Source: a virus. From it: a DNA stretch of 30,753 nt. The notes under the pieces were generated by a model. The model ran no database searches and was not told the DNA's origin. It worked only from the letters and a program-made list of their open reading frames with translations. The DNA lies in the IMG/VR virus record IMGVR_UViG_3300047550_000942, positions 1 through 30,753 of that record. One strand, given 5' to 3'. Positions 7,161-16,300 of this stretch are shown here, one piece after another. The number at the start of each line of letters is the position of its first letter. Position 1 is the stretch's first letter. A program made the position numbers and the translations under genes.

Positions 7161-7837
7161 TGAACGTTGTATTTAATACCAAGGTATTTGAAAAAAAGAT
7201 GAATAATCTAGTCGATTATTCTTTTGGATTTCTAGATGGAATAGATGACGGGAAAACTTTATTTTTAAATAATTTAGCAAGGGGAACTGTAGAAGCATTA
7301 AAATTATATGTAGATGCAATGGCAAGAAGCAATCCAGATTCTTTGCATCACGTATATGAATGGTATAAGGTTGGAAGAATGGATGGGAGATTATTTGATG
7401 TTAAGTATTCAGTTAGCAAACTTGGAATAGTCATTGAGTCTAGTTTTAGGCAATCTCAGTCAGTGCAGAGTGGATCTAAAGAGCCATTTTATAATAAGGC
7501 TAAAATTATGGAAAATAGAACTCCCGTTATTATTAGGCCAAGAGGTGATAACCCATTAGTATTTGAAGATAATGGAACAACTGTATTTACTAGAAAAACT
7601 ATTATCAACCAATTTCCTGGTGGAAAAGATGTTCAGGGGGCATATGAAAAAACATTTGATGATTTCATGATGAGATACTTCACCCAATCATTCTTAACTT
7701 CCACTGGTCTATACGATTACCTAAGCGATCCAGAAATATACAAAAAGAACTTGGCTGCTGGAGTAAAGGGTGGAAGATCAGTTGGAAAATCTACAGGGTT
7801 CAAATGGATTGTAAACGCAAAAGTTGAGGTAGAATAA
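7160..7837 (+). CDS. Putative neck/tail-completion protein (gp10-like)
   Basis: This 225-residue protein has an N-terminal helical part and a later segment (EPFYNKAKIMENRTPVIIRP) seen in neck or minor head-tail proteins of this gene order. A basic, Gly-rich stretch (GVKGGRSVGKSTG) precedes the C-terminus. GRSVGKST superficially resembles a P-loop, but there is no Walker B, and its location near the end of a small neck gene argues against an ATPase. Starts with TAATG overlap. Function is assigned from position between head closure and tail terminator and remains tentative. Confidence 0.5.
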   Translation: MNVVFNTKVFEKKMNNLVDYSFGFLDGIDDGKTLFLNNLARGTVEALKLYVDAMARSNPDSLHHVYEWYKVGRMDGRLFDVKYSVSKLGIVIESSFRQSQSVQSGSKEPFYNKAKIMENRTPVIIRPRGDNPLVFEDNGTTVFTRKTIINQFPGGKDVQGAYEKTFDDFMMRYFTQSFLTSTGLYDYLSDPEIYKKNLAAGVKGGRSVGKSTGFKWIVNAKVEVE

Positions 7838-7841
7838 GAAT

Positions 7842-8417
7842 ATGGTTTTAGCATCCGAAAAATTTGATTTTCCTATAAAGTATATTAATGAGTATTTACA
7901 TGAGATATTGAGTCCCTATGAAGATATTAATATGGCAAAAAATGATTCTATTCCTGGCTTTATTCCATTTTTCCCTGCTGGACAGTCATCAAATATATCG
8001 GATATATATAATGATTTAATAGTTTCTTCTTCACAAGACCTTCCAGCAGTATTTTATTATGACAGAATGATAAGACTAAGGACTTCATCTTTTCCAGTTG
8101 GTAAAAGAGAACAAGTGTTATATACAATTTATGGAAGCGAAGCAAATTGTTTAAATATAGGAAACGTAATTTTTCAAACATTGGACAGAGAGGATTACTC
8201 TGCTCAAGATTTAAATAAGTGGATGGATGACAATAAAACATCTCTTATTGATAAAGGACATCCAATGAAGGTGTTTTTTAGAAGCCTTCGTGTTTTTCAG
8301 GCTGATGAATCCAGAGACTTGGTAGAACTAGATGGGTATAGAAGGGGTAGTGTCCATAAATATATTATAGAATACGACTATCACTTGAAAGATAACCTAG
8401 AATTTCTTGAGGGATAA
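7842..8417 (+). CDS. Putative tail terminator protein
   Basis: This 191-residue protein sits last before the major tail protein, the usual place of the tail terminator that caps the tail tube and joins it to the head. It is an alpha/beta protein with an early IKYINEYLHEIL helix, a central strand pair around VLYTIYGS and a C-terminal YIIEYDYHLK strand. That is compatible with the terminator fold, but no diagnostic motif is recognised. It begins four bases after the preceding stop. An 84-base gap with a promoter-like element follows. Confidence 0.5.
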   Translation: MVLASEKFDFPIKYINEYLHEILSPYEDINMAKNDSIPGFIPFFPAGQSSNISDIYNDLIVSSSQDLPAVFYYDRMIRLRTSSFPVGKREQVLYTIYGSEANCLNIGNVIFQTLDREDYSAQDLNKWMDDNKTSLIDKGHPMKVFFRSLRVFQADESRDLVELDGYRRGSVHKYIIEYDYHLKDNLEFLEG

Positions 8418-8440
8418 GCCCAAAAATCATAATAAAAGGT

Positions 8441-8448
8441 TGTATAAT
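8441..8448 (+). promoter_or_regulatory. -10 promoter candidate before the major tail protein
   Basis: TG immediately followed by TATAAT (8443-8448) stands in the gap before the major tail gene. A start near 8455 would leave a leader of about 45 bases containing AGAGGTGA (8489-8496) before ATG 8502. No -35 at suitable spacing is seen (a TTGAGG at 8407 is too far). Confidence 0.45.
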
Positions 8449-8501
8449 TAAGGCGAGGAAACAAATCGTCCATATATTAACCAAAAAAAGAGGTGAAATA
8501 A

Positions 8502-9146
8502 ATGGCATATACTAGAGGTACATCCAGCGATATTATCGTTGGCGCTGCTGCACTGTTTACAGCAGATAGTACATTGACACCAGGCACTGTGCCTGCGTTC
8601 GTCTCAGATGAATCCTACAAGGAGACTCTATCCAACACGACTAACATCGCTGCTGGAATCGACAACGTTGGTTACACAAGCAATGGTATCGAGATCACAT
8701 TCCAACCTGATTTCGGTGAGGTTCAAGTAGACCAAATTCTTGACGTTGCTAAACTTTATAAGCAAGGTATGCAAGTAACTCTTGCTACTTCGTTCGCAGA
8801 AGCAACTCTAGAAAATCTATTGTTCTCAATCGCAGGACAGGCTGATGATCTTTCAGGAAACAAAACACAATCTGCAGGTCGTACACTCAATCTCGCTTCT
8901 GGCGATATTGGAGAATGTCCAGTAGAACGTGCTCTTATCGCAGTAGGTCCAGGAACTGGCGACTGTGCAGACTCATCTAGCATTGAGCGTGTTTATGTTG
9001 CATACCGTGCACTTTCAATTGAAAATGTTACAGTATCAGCAAAGCGTGACACAGCAACAATGTTCGATGTTACATTCCGTCTTCTTCCAGAAGATGCTTC
9101 AGGATCATACGGAAAGATTATTGACCGTACAATCCAAAATTCATAA
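8502..9146 (+). CDS. Major tail (tube) protein
   Basis: This 214-residue protein has the features of a siphovirus tube subunit: a GAAALFTADSTLTPG N-terminal strand, a GIEITFQPDFGEVQVDQ segment, a helix around ILDVAKLYKQGMQVTLATSF and a C-terminal DVTFRLLPEDASGSYG. Such proteins stack in hexameric rings to form the tail tube. It is flanked by its own promoter-like element and ribosome site upstream and by a clear intrinsic terminator downstream. It is thus the best-delimited single-gene unit in the window. Seven of its eight Arg codons are CGT, unlike the AGA/AGG-rich minor tail genes, which fits high expression. Confidence 0.88.
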   Translation: MAYTRGTSSDIIVGAAALFTADSTLTPGTVPAFVSDESYKETLSNTTNIAAGIDNVGYTSNGIEITFQPDFGEVQVDQILDVAKLYKQGMQVTLATSFAEATLENLLFSIAGQADDLSGNKTQSAGRTLNLASGDIGECPVERALIAVGPGTGDCADSSSIERVYVAYRALSIENVTVSAKRDTATMFDVTFRLLPEDASGSYGKIIDRTIQNS

Positions 9147-9160
9147 AAACTGAATAAATA

Positions 9161-9192
9161 AAAGGACCCACTGGGAAACTGGTGGGTCTTTT
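9161..9192 (+). terminator. Intrinsic terminator after the major tail protein gene
   Basis: GACCCAC (9165-9171) pairs with GTGGGTC (9182-9188). The stem continues inward by T-G, G-T and G-C to a GAAA tetraloop and is followed by TTTT (9189-9192). It also has A-rich flanking bases that could pair with the T-tract. It is a textbook rho-independent terminator. Confidence 0.88.
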
Positions 9193-9200
9193 GCTATAAT
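9192..9200 (+). promoter_or_regulatory. Extended -10 promoter overlapping the terminator T-tract, leaderless start
   Basis: TGC followed by TATAAT (9195-9200) begins at the last T of the terminator. Six bases later comes ATG 9207, so the predicted transcript starts at the start codon. There is no room for a Shine-Dalgarno. The -35 position falls inside the hairpin and carries no consensus. Confidence 0.6.
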
Positions 9201-9206
9201 GTATAG

Positions 9207-9890
9207 ATGGCAACAACTGTTTATCAAACTAAAAATGTTTATTCTGTTTCTGGATTAGAAATAGAAGTTGGTCCATTAAAAATAAAATACTTAAGACAGT
9301 TTATGGATATTTTTGAATCTATAAGACAATCAAAAAACGATGAAGAGTCTATTGAAATATTAGCCAAGTGTGCTCAAATTGCCATGAAACAATTTTATCC
9401 AGAATTTGGAAAATCATATACTGATGTAGAAGATAATTTTGACCTACCAACAATATATCAAATATTAGATGCTGCTGCTGGAATAAAAATGAAAAAAAAT
9501 ACAGACGAGTCAGTTAAGAGTCAGGCTGAAGATAGTGATATGACCTGGAAAGATCTTAATCTAGTTAAACTAGAGTCTGAGGCATTCTTGCTCGGGATAT
9601 GGAAAGACTACGAAGAATTAGAATTATCTTTATCTATGCCAGAGTTGATGGCAATACTTGAATCAAAAAGAGAGTTAGACTACGAAGAAAAAAAATTCTT
9701 AGCAGCAATACAGGGAGTGGATTTAGATAAAAATAAAGCAAAAGAAGAGGACCCTTGGACGAGGTTAAAAAATAAGGTATTTAATCAAGGAAGAGATGAT
9801 AAAGACATTTTAACCTTTAAGGGCGATAAAGCAAGGAGAGCAGGGTTTGGAATAGGCATGGGTTTAGACTACGAAGATATGACAAAATAA
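9207..9890 (+). CDS. Tail assembly chaperone, long form (paralogue A)
   Basis: This 227-residue protein is the long, GT-like chaperone that sits just upstream of the tape measure gene. Its first about 95 residues (PLKIKYLRQFMDIFE, then CAQIAMKQF and DLPTIYQILDAAAGIK) are clearly homologous to the separate short gene at 9948. The remaining about 130 residues are charged and helical (DLNLVKLESEAFLLGIWKDY, then LSMPELMAILESKRELDYEE), like the T extension of lambda-type chaperones. The domain junction coincides with a run of eight A at 9492-9499. The start follows a TATAAT by six bases and has no Shine-Dalgarno (leaderless). All seven Arg codons are AGA/AGG, consistent with low expression. Chaperones of this kind bind the tape measure during tail assembly and are absent from the virion. 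Confidence 0.8.
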   Translation: MATTVYQTKNVYSVSGLEIEVGPLKIKYLRQFMDIFESIRQSKNDEESIEILAKCAQIAMKQFYPEFGKSYTDVEDNFDLPTIYQILDAAAGIKMKKNTDESVKSQAEDSDMTWKDLNLVKLESEAFLLGIWKDYEELELSLSMPELMAILESKRELDYEEKKFLAAIQGVDLDKNKAKEEDPWTRLKNKVFNQGRDDKDILTFKGDKARRAGFGIGMGLDYEDMTK

Positions 9891-9902
9891 GCATGTCTGC
9901 TA

Positions 9903-9911
9903 TGATATAAT
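9903..9911 (+). promoter_or_regulatory. Extended -10 promoter candidate before the short tail chaperone
   Basis: TGA followed by TATAAT (9906-9911) lies in the 57-base gap between the two chaperone genes. A ribosome site AAGGAAGG (9928-9935) precedes ATG 9948. No -35 at standard spacing. The short form thus has both its own promoter and its own Shine-Dalgarno. Confidence 0.5.
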
Positions 9912-9947
9912 TAATTCAAACCTACTGAAGGAAGGTATAAAATAACA

Positions 9948-10283
9948 ATGGCAACAGAAAAAACAACAGGTACTCAATTAGTCCTAATGGATGGAACAAA
10001 GATTAGTGTACGTCCTTTAAAGATTTCATTATTGAGACCATTTATGAAGAAGTTCGAGCAAATCGCAGCAGTAGCAGAAGACAACGATAAGTCTATGACT
10101 CTACTTTTGGAATGTGCTCAAATCGCAATGCAGCAATATAGTCCAGAGATAGCAGAAGATATTGATAAGTTGGAAGAGATCCTAGATCTGCCGACAGTTT
10201 ATCAAATTATTGAAGCAGCGTCTGGTGTTAAGTTAGCAGATGCTAATGCTTTACTTAATACTGTACTTGCAAATACTAACTAA
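9948..10283 (+). CDS. Tail assembly chaperone, short form (paralogue B)
   Basis: This 111-residue protein aligns along its whole length with the first about 95 residues of the gene at 9207. Shared blocks are the MAT start, PLKI followed by LR-x-FM and FE, CAQIAM, and DLPT-x-YQI with AA-x-G-x-K. It lacks the T extension and is equivalent to lambda gpG. In most siphoviruses both products come from one gene by programmed frameshifting. Here they are two adjacent genes, apparently from duplication. It has a separate promoter-like element and ribosome site. There is no slippery run at its end and no reading frame into which it could shift before the tape measure. Homology with its neighbour is seen directly; function is inferred from place and size. 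Confidence 0.82.
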   Translation: MATEKTTGTQLVLMDGTKISVRPLKISLLRPFMKKFEQIAAVAEDNDKSMTLLLECAQIAMQQYSPEIAEDIDKLEEILDLPTVYQIIEAASGVKLADANALLNTVLANTN

Positions 10284-10305
10284 ATAGCAAACGGGGTGCA
10301 AATGA

Positions 10306-13300
10306 ATGGCTGATGTAAACGCTAAAATTGGCGTACAAATTGATACGTCGGCCGCATTAGCAGAGTTAAAAGCCCTACAAAGACAGTTAGCAAATTTTCA
10401 TTCTTCTGTAGCAAAGGGAAGCGCAGCATCTGCTGCAGCACAAAAGAATTTACAGTATAACCTATTAAATGCTATAAATTCTACTGGTAAGTTCTATGCC
10501 CAAATGGGGCTAGTCCGAACATCTACGGAATCATTTACTCATGCACTTGAGAAAAACAAACTCTCAATGCGTGAGTATTTCCGTTATGCTGGCGGAGCAT
10601 CAAGAACATTTGGTAAATTATTTAAACAAGAATTTGACACAATAGGTAAGGTTGCTGAAGAACGTGTCAAGAAAATGTCTACCCAGTACATCAAGATGGG
10701 GCGTGATGCATCTGGTGCCATGAAGGCAATGTCGATTACTCCGACAACGCTAAACATGAAAGATTATGGTACACAGGTAGCATTAGCAGCACAAAAACAA
10801 GCATTATTTAATCAACTTTTAAAACAAGGCTCTACCAATCTTTTAAATTTTGGTAAGAATACTCAGTGGGCTGGTCGTCAGTTGATGGTTGGTTTTACAA
10901 TACCATTAGCATATTTTGGTACTGCTGCTTCAAAGACTTTTATGGATCTTGAAAAGCAAGCAATTAAATTTAAACGTGTCTATGGTGATATTTTTACAAC
11001 AACAGAAGAAACAGATAAGGCTCTTAAAGATATTCAGCAACTTGCACAGGAGTTTACAAAGTACGGCGTTGCAGTTACAGACACTATGGAAATGGCAGCA
11101 CAGGCTGCTGCGATGGGTAAGACTGGCGCAGATTTAATGGCGCAGGTGGCAGAAGCAACTCGTCTTGCAGTACTTGGCGGGGTAGAACAAGCACAAGCAT
11201 TAGAAACAACAATATCAGTTACAAATGCTTTTGGTATAGCAGCGGATGATCTAAGAAAGAAAATTGATTTTCTTAACGCTGTTGAAAACCAGACTGTAGT
11301 ATCTATTGAGGATTTAACTGTAGCAATTCCAAAAGCGGGTCCAGTTGTCCAACAACTAGGAGGATCTGTTGAAGATTTAGCCTTTTTCTTAACCGCAATG
11401 AAAGAGGGCGGTATTAATGCATCAGAAGGTGCTAACGCATTAAAGTCTGGACTTGCATCTCTTATTAATCCAACAGATAAAGCATCAAAAATGCTTGCAG
11501 GTATGGGTGTCAATATAAAGGCTATTGTTGAAGGAAATGCTGGTAATTTAAAAGAAACAGTAATTGATTTTGCTCAAGCACTAGATACATTAGATCCATT
11601 AAACAGAGCAAGAGCAATTGAACAATTATTTGGAAAATTCCAGTTTGCAAGATTATCTACTCTGTTCCAAAATATTACTAAAGATGGCACACAGGCAAGC
11701 AGGGTTTTAGATCTTGCCTCTGCATCAGTAGAAGAGTTGGCTATCCTATCAGAACGAGAATTAAAGAAGGTTGAGGATGCAGTAGGAGTTAACTTTAAAG
11801 AGGCTGTTGAAAAACTAAAAGTTGCTATTGCCCCAATAGGTAAAATATTTTTACAAACAATAACTCCGTTGGTTGAGGTTATAGGTAGATTACTTGATAA
11901 GTTTGATAATCTTAGTGATGGTACAAAAAAGTTTGTTATTGTAGCGGGTACATTAATTGGAGGAATTGGACCAGTTTTATTGATGACATTTGGTTTAATA
12001 TCAAATGCTATTGCTAATATTATTAAGTTATTTGTCACAATGCGTACTGGATTTTTAAGAGCAGGTACTACATCTAAAGTTCTTGCAGATCAAACACAAT
12101 ATTTAAATTCAGAGCAATTAGAAGCAGCAACAGTTGCAGCATCACTTAATCAGGCTCATAATAGATTAACTCAATCTTTCCAGGCAGAGACAGTTGCCAT
12201 ACAGATGTTGCGTCAAGCATATATTGATGCGACTGGTGCAGCAGCAAGATTCTCTGCTGTAAATCCAGGAATGATGAATCCAGGATTTAGAGGTTTTGGT
12301 CCAAAGAAATTTGCTTCAGGAACCACTGGAGTTGTTGGTGGTACGCCAGGCAAAGACTCAGTGCCTTCATTATTGATGCCAGGTGAAGCAGTTATTCCAG
12401 AGGCTATAGCACAAGATGAAAGATTTAAACCACTGGTAGAGGCTCTTGTAACTGGAAAGATAGCACAATATGGAGACGGAACAGTATTTGCACATGCAGT
12501 AGATAAAAAGGTGCTTAGTGGGGCGGGAGTTCCAGAAAGCATTAAAGCATTAGGATTCAACAGTGCAAATGCATTTACTGCAATAGGTTTTGATTTAAGT
12601 CCAGAAACTAACTCTAGATTAATAAACATAAATGTTCCAGTTCAAGATTATTTAAATGAAATAAATAAGCCTGGATCAACAAAAACAATGACTGCAAGAT
12701 TAATCGATCTTGGGGTAGATCCAAAAGATGCAGTTAGGGTTACGTCTCAAATAAGATCAAACCTTGCTAACTCTTTGTTAGGAATTCCTTCAGGAACAAT
12801 GATTGGTGATTCAGATATTTATTCTAGAATGGGAAATCTCAAGACAGGAGTATTGGGAGGTTTGGTAAGAAAATCAAGAGGTGGACTATTTGGTCAAGCA
12901 ATTAGATCATTGTACTCCCCAACTGCATATAGCCCTAGAGGTCTTTCAACAATTAAGATGAACTCTAATGTTCCTGTTTCACAAGTTATTGAAGCAGTAA
13001 AGAAAACAAGGACTTCACAGAGTGCAATAAGTGCTTTACGTAGAGTTCAAGAATTGGATCCAAACTATAGAATGCCAGTTAAGTTGGATTCTGCAGGAAA
13101 TATTGTTGCATTTGAAAGACCAGAAATTAGTAAGAGAACTGGTGAAATAAGTAATACTAGAGTAATTGGTGCTCTTCAGGGAAATAGATTTACAACTGCA
13201 AGATTAAGTCGTGGTGGTGGAAGAAAAATAACGCCAAGTCGTGGAGCCATGGAAATGGCAACACAGTTATTGGTTGGTAGAGGAGAAATTGTTCAAACTA

Positions 13301-16300
13301 AAGATGGCAGAATGCAAATGGTTACAAGTACAACTGGAAAACCAAAGGCTTCTCGTTCTAATGTTTTTGGTGGCGGTATATCAGATAAAAGATCATTACC
13401 ACTAACAACAGTTCGTAGAGTTATTCCTAGATTCCGAGGAATGGCACTGGGGGCCGAAGATGGATATCCACCAGTTGCTGGAGGAAAATCTTTTAGTCAG
13501 ACAGCCAGTGGACTTTTAGTACCACAAAGTGCTCTTGTTAATGCTTTAGAAAAAAATAGTGAAGCAGTTGATAATGGAACAAAAACACAGACTCAGTCAA
13601 GTAAAACACAAAAAGAAATAATTAAAGAACAGAGACAGGCAAGAGCAGATAGGATAGGAAGAGTTGCAGGACCTCTATCTATGGTTGCAGGTACCGCTGC
13701 TATGGCTGGATATGCTACAGGAAATGCTGGTATGGGAAATATTGCTATGGGAATTTCTGGTCTTGCAATGGTTGCACCAATGCTTGCAAATCCATTAGGT
13801 GCTACCGCAGCAGCACTTACTGCAATGACCGCAGCAGTTGTTCTAACTAGAAAGGCATTTGATAAAGCACAAGATAGTGCAATGGAAATGGCAGAAGCAA
13901 TGGGGTCTGGCGATAAGGCTATTCAAGACCTTGCTATGTTTGCAGGAAGAGTTAGTGCTGGAGAAATAATGGATAGGAGAAGAAGTAACATTCTTAATCC
14001 ATTTGCAGTACAAACTGGAAAAACTACTTTTGGTGAAAATTTTGTTAAATCAGAAACTGGAAAAGCGATGGTGTCCAGCGTTACACAATCTATCAAGACT
14101 GGTGGAAGCCAGGCAGCACAAGGTCAAATATTAAATCAATTGGCAACTGGAATTGCCTCTGGTGCAATAGATCCAGCCCAGGCAAGAAGTATTGCTGCAA
14201 ATATTGCATCTGAAATTGGAGACTATTCATTTGGAATTAATGTTAATGCAAAATTAATTGAACTTTTTGGAGTTAATGGAGAAAATCTCATGAAGGATCC
14301 ACTTAGACTGAGAGTGGTTCTTATGGAAGAATCTCGTAAAGATTTACAAAAACAGTCACAGTCGCTTTCCAACGTAGCCCCAGGAGCAATGACACAAACT
14401 CAACTTAAGGTTGGTGCAATAGGCTATGGTGCAGCAGGAGCAGTTGCTGGTGGAATACTTGGAGCAACAGCAGCAGGGGCAACAGCAGGCTCAGTAGTTC
14501 CAGTAGTTGGAACAGCGATAGGTGCTGCAATAGGAGCCACAATTGCTGCTGGTGCTTTATGGTTTAGTCAAAAGGGACAACAAGAAAAGTTAGGTAGAGC
14601 ATCTGGGGCAAATGTTGCTATGCAGAAAATGGCTTTAGAACAAAGTCAACAGATGCAAGATTCATTAAAATTAGAATATGAAAAAAGAATTGCAAATGCA
14701 AAGGCTGCTGGAGATATTGCTAAGGCAGTTCAGTTGCAAGGAGAATATGAAAAAGCAAATGCAGAATTATTAGCACAAAATGGAAAATTAGTAACAGATA
14801 TACAAAACAGTTATAAAGGTGCTTCTGGCGCAGTACGTGGTGCCCTTGAGACTGGATTAGATAAACAAATTACTGCAAAATATAAGGGAACTGCAATGGC
14901 AGATATTGCCCCTCTTGCAACAGACCTATTGGGTGGTTCTGCACTATCTAAAGAACAACAATTTACAATTAAAATGCAACTGGCATCTGGACAAATGGAT
15001 CCAATGCAAATAGTTAATTTAATGGAAACTTTTGGAAAAGATTCAAAAACATTAACAAAGGTTATGAATATAGTTACAAAGTTTGGAGGAGCCTTTGCTG
15101 GGCAAGCAATGTCTGTTGCAGATCTATTTAAAGATAAAAAAGGCAATCCATTAAAAGAACAACAAACTAAGTTTATTGCTGATATTAGTACTAAAACATC
15201 TGAAGAGGCAGAGAAATATCTTAAGTTATTTGCTGAAATAAGTAGGGTTGGAAATGTTATGGATGTTGAAGTTGCATTAACATATTACAGTAACAATCCA
15301 TTAGCAGCAGCACAACTACAATCCACAATAGATAAAATTAATGAACAAAAAGGAAAAATAACATTAGATGTTGCAACTAAAATTCTAGGCGCTAAAGAAA
15401 TGGAAGCGCTAAGAAAAGATCAAGAATACTTTAGTAGTTTGCCAGCAGAACAACAAAAGGTATATTTACAAACATTAACAACAATAGCAAATATTCAAGG
15501 CACTAATGCTGAAGCAATTAAAAATTGGCTAACTCAAAATCCAGGAAAAACTGAAGCAGATTATTATATTGAGTCTGCACAAAAATTAACAAAGGTTAGT
15601 GTTGATAATACAATCCCTACTGGAGCAACAGACTCTCAAGACACAGGTAAAAGAGATACTACTTTTGATGATATTTTAATAAATTTAAAGAGAACTAGAG
15701 ACGCAACAATAGACGCCACTGGTGGAGCAAAAGAATTAATTAGAGTTTTAGGTGGTACTAAAGATATAACTATTTTTAAAGGTCTTGATCAGCAACTAGC
15801 AAGACTAGGAGCAAATACAGATTTTATTGAATTTGCTGGTGGCGTAGAAAAAGCAATTCAAAATAAAATAATTAGAGTAAGCAAAGATGGTGTTGCCTCA
15901 TTAACTGAATTGGGCAAGGCTGCAATGAAGGCTTATAATGAAAAACAACTAGGTTTGTATCAAGCAGGACAAATCAATGCAGCCAAAGGAGCAATTGCAC
16001 AAAGAGAAGCATTTGTTAAACTCAAGGCTGCTGGTGCATCAAGTGCAGAGGCATTAGAGTTGGTTGCTGACGCACAATTAGCAATATCAATTAACTCTCA
16101 AAGATCTGCTAAAGATGTTGACTTATTGGTTAAGTCATTGCGAAATGCTAAGAAAGAATCTGATAAGACATTTAGGGCAAATGATCCAGTAAGTGCTCTT
16201 GAGGAAGATATACAAAATATCAATACTATGTTTGATCTATATGAAAGACAGGCAAGGGCAAAATATGAGCCACAAATAGATAGGGTAAATAAATTAATTG

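Noticed and set aside
7741-7820. GRSVGKST in the neck protein as an ATP-binding P-loop
   Set aside because: It lies near the end of a small structural protein with no Walker B or following domain, and the basic Gly-rich context explains it.
8407-8412. TTGAGG as the -35 for the TATAAT at 8443
   Set aside because: The spacer would be about 30 bases, far outside the 15-20 range.
11034-12038. Two - strand open frames of about 155 codons opposite the tape measure core
   Set aside because: They arise from absence of certain codons in the sense strand; the sense protein matches the tape measure core.
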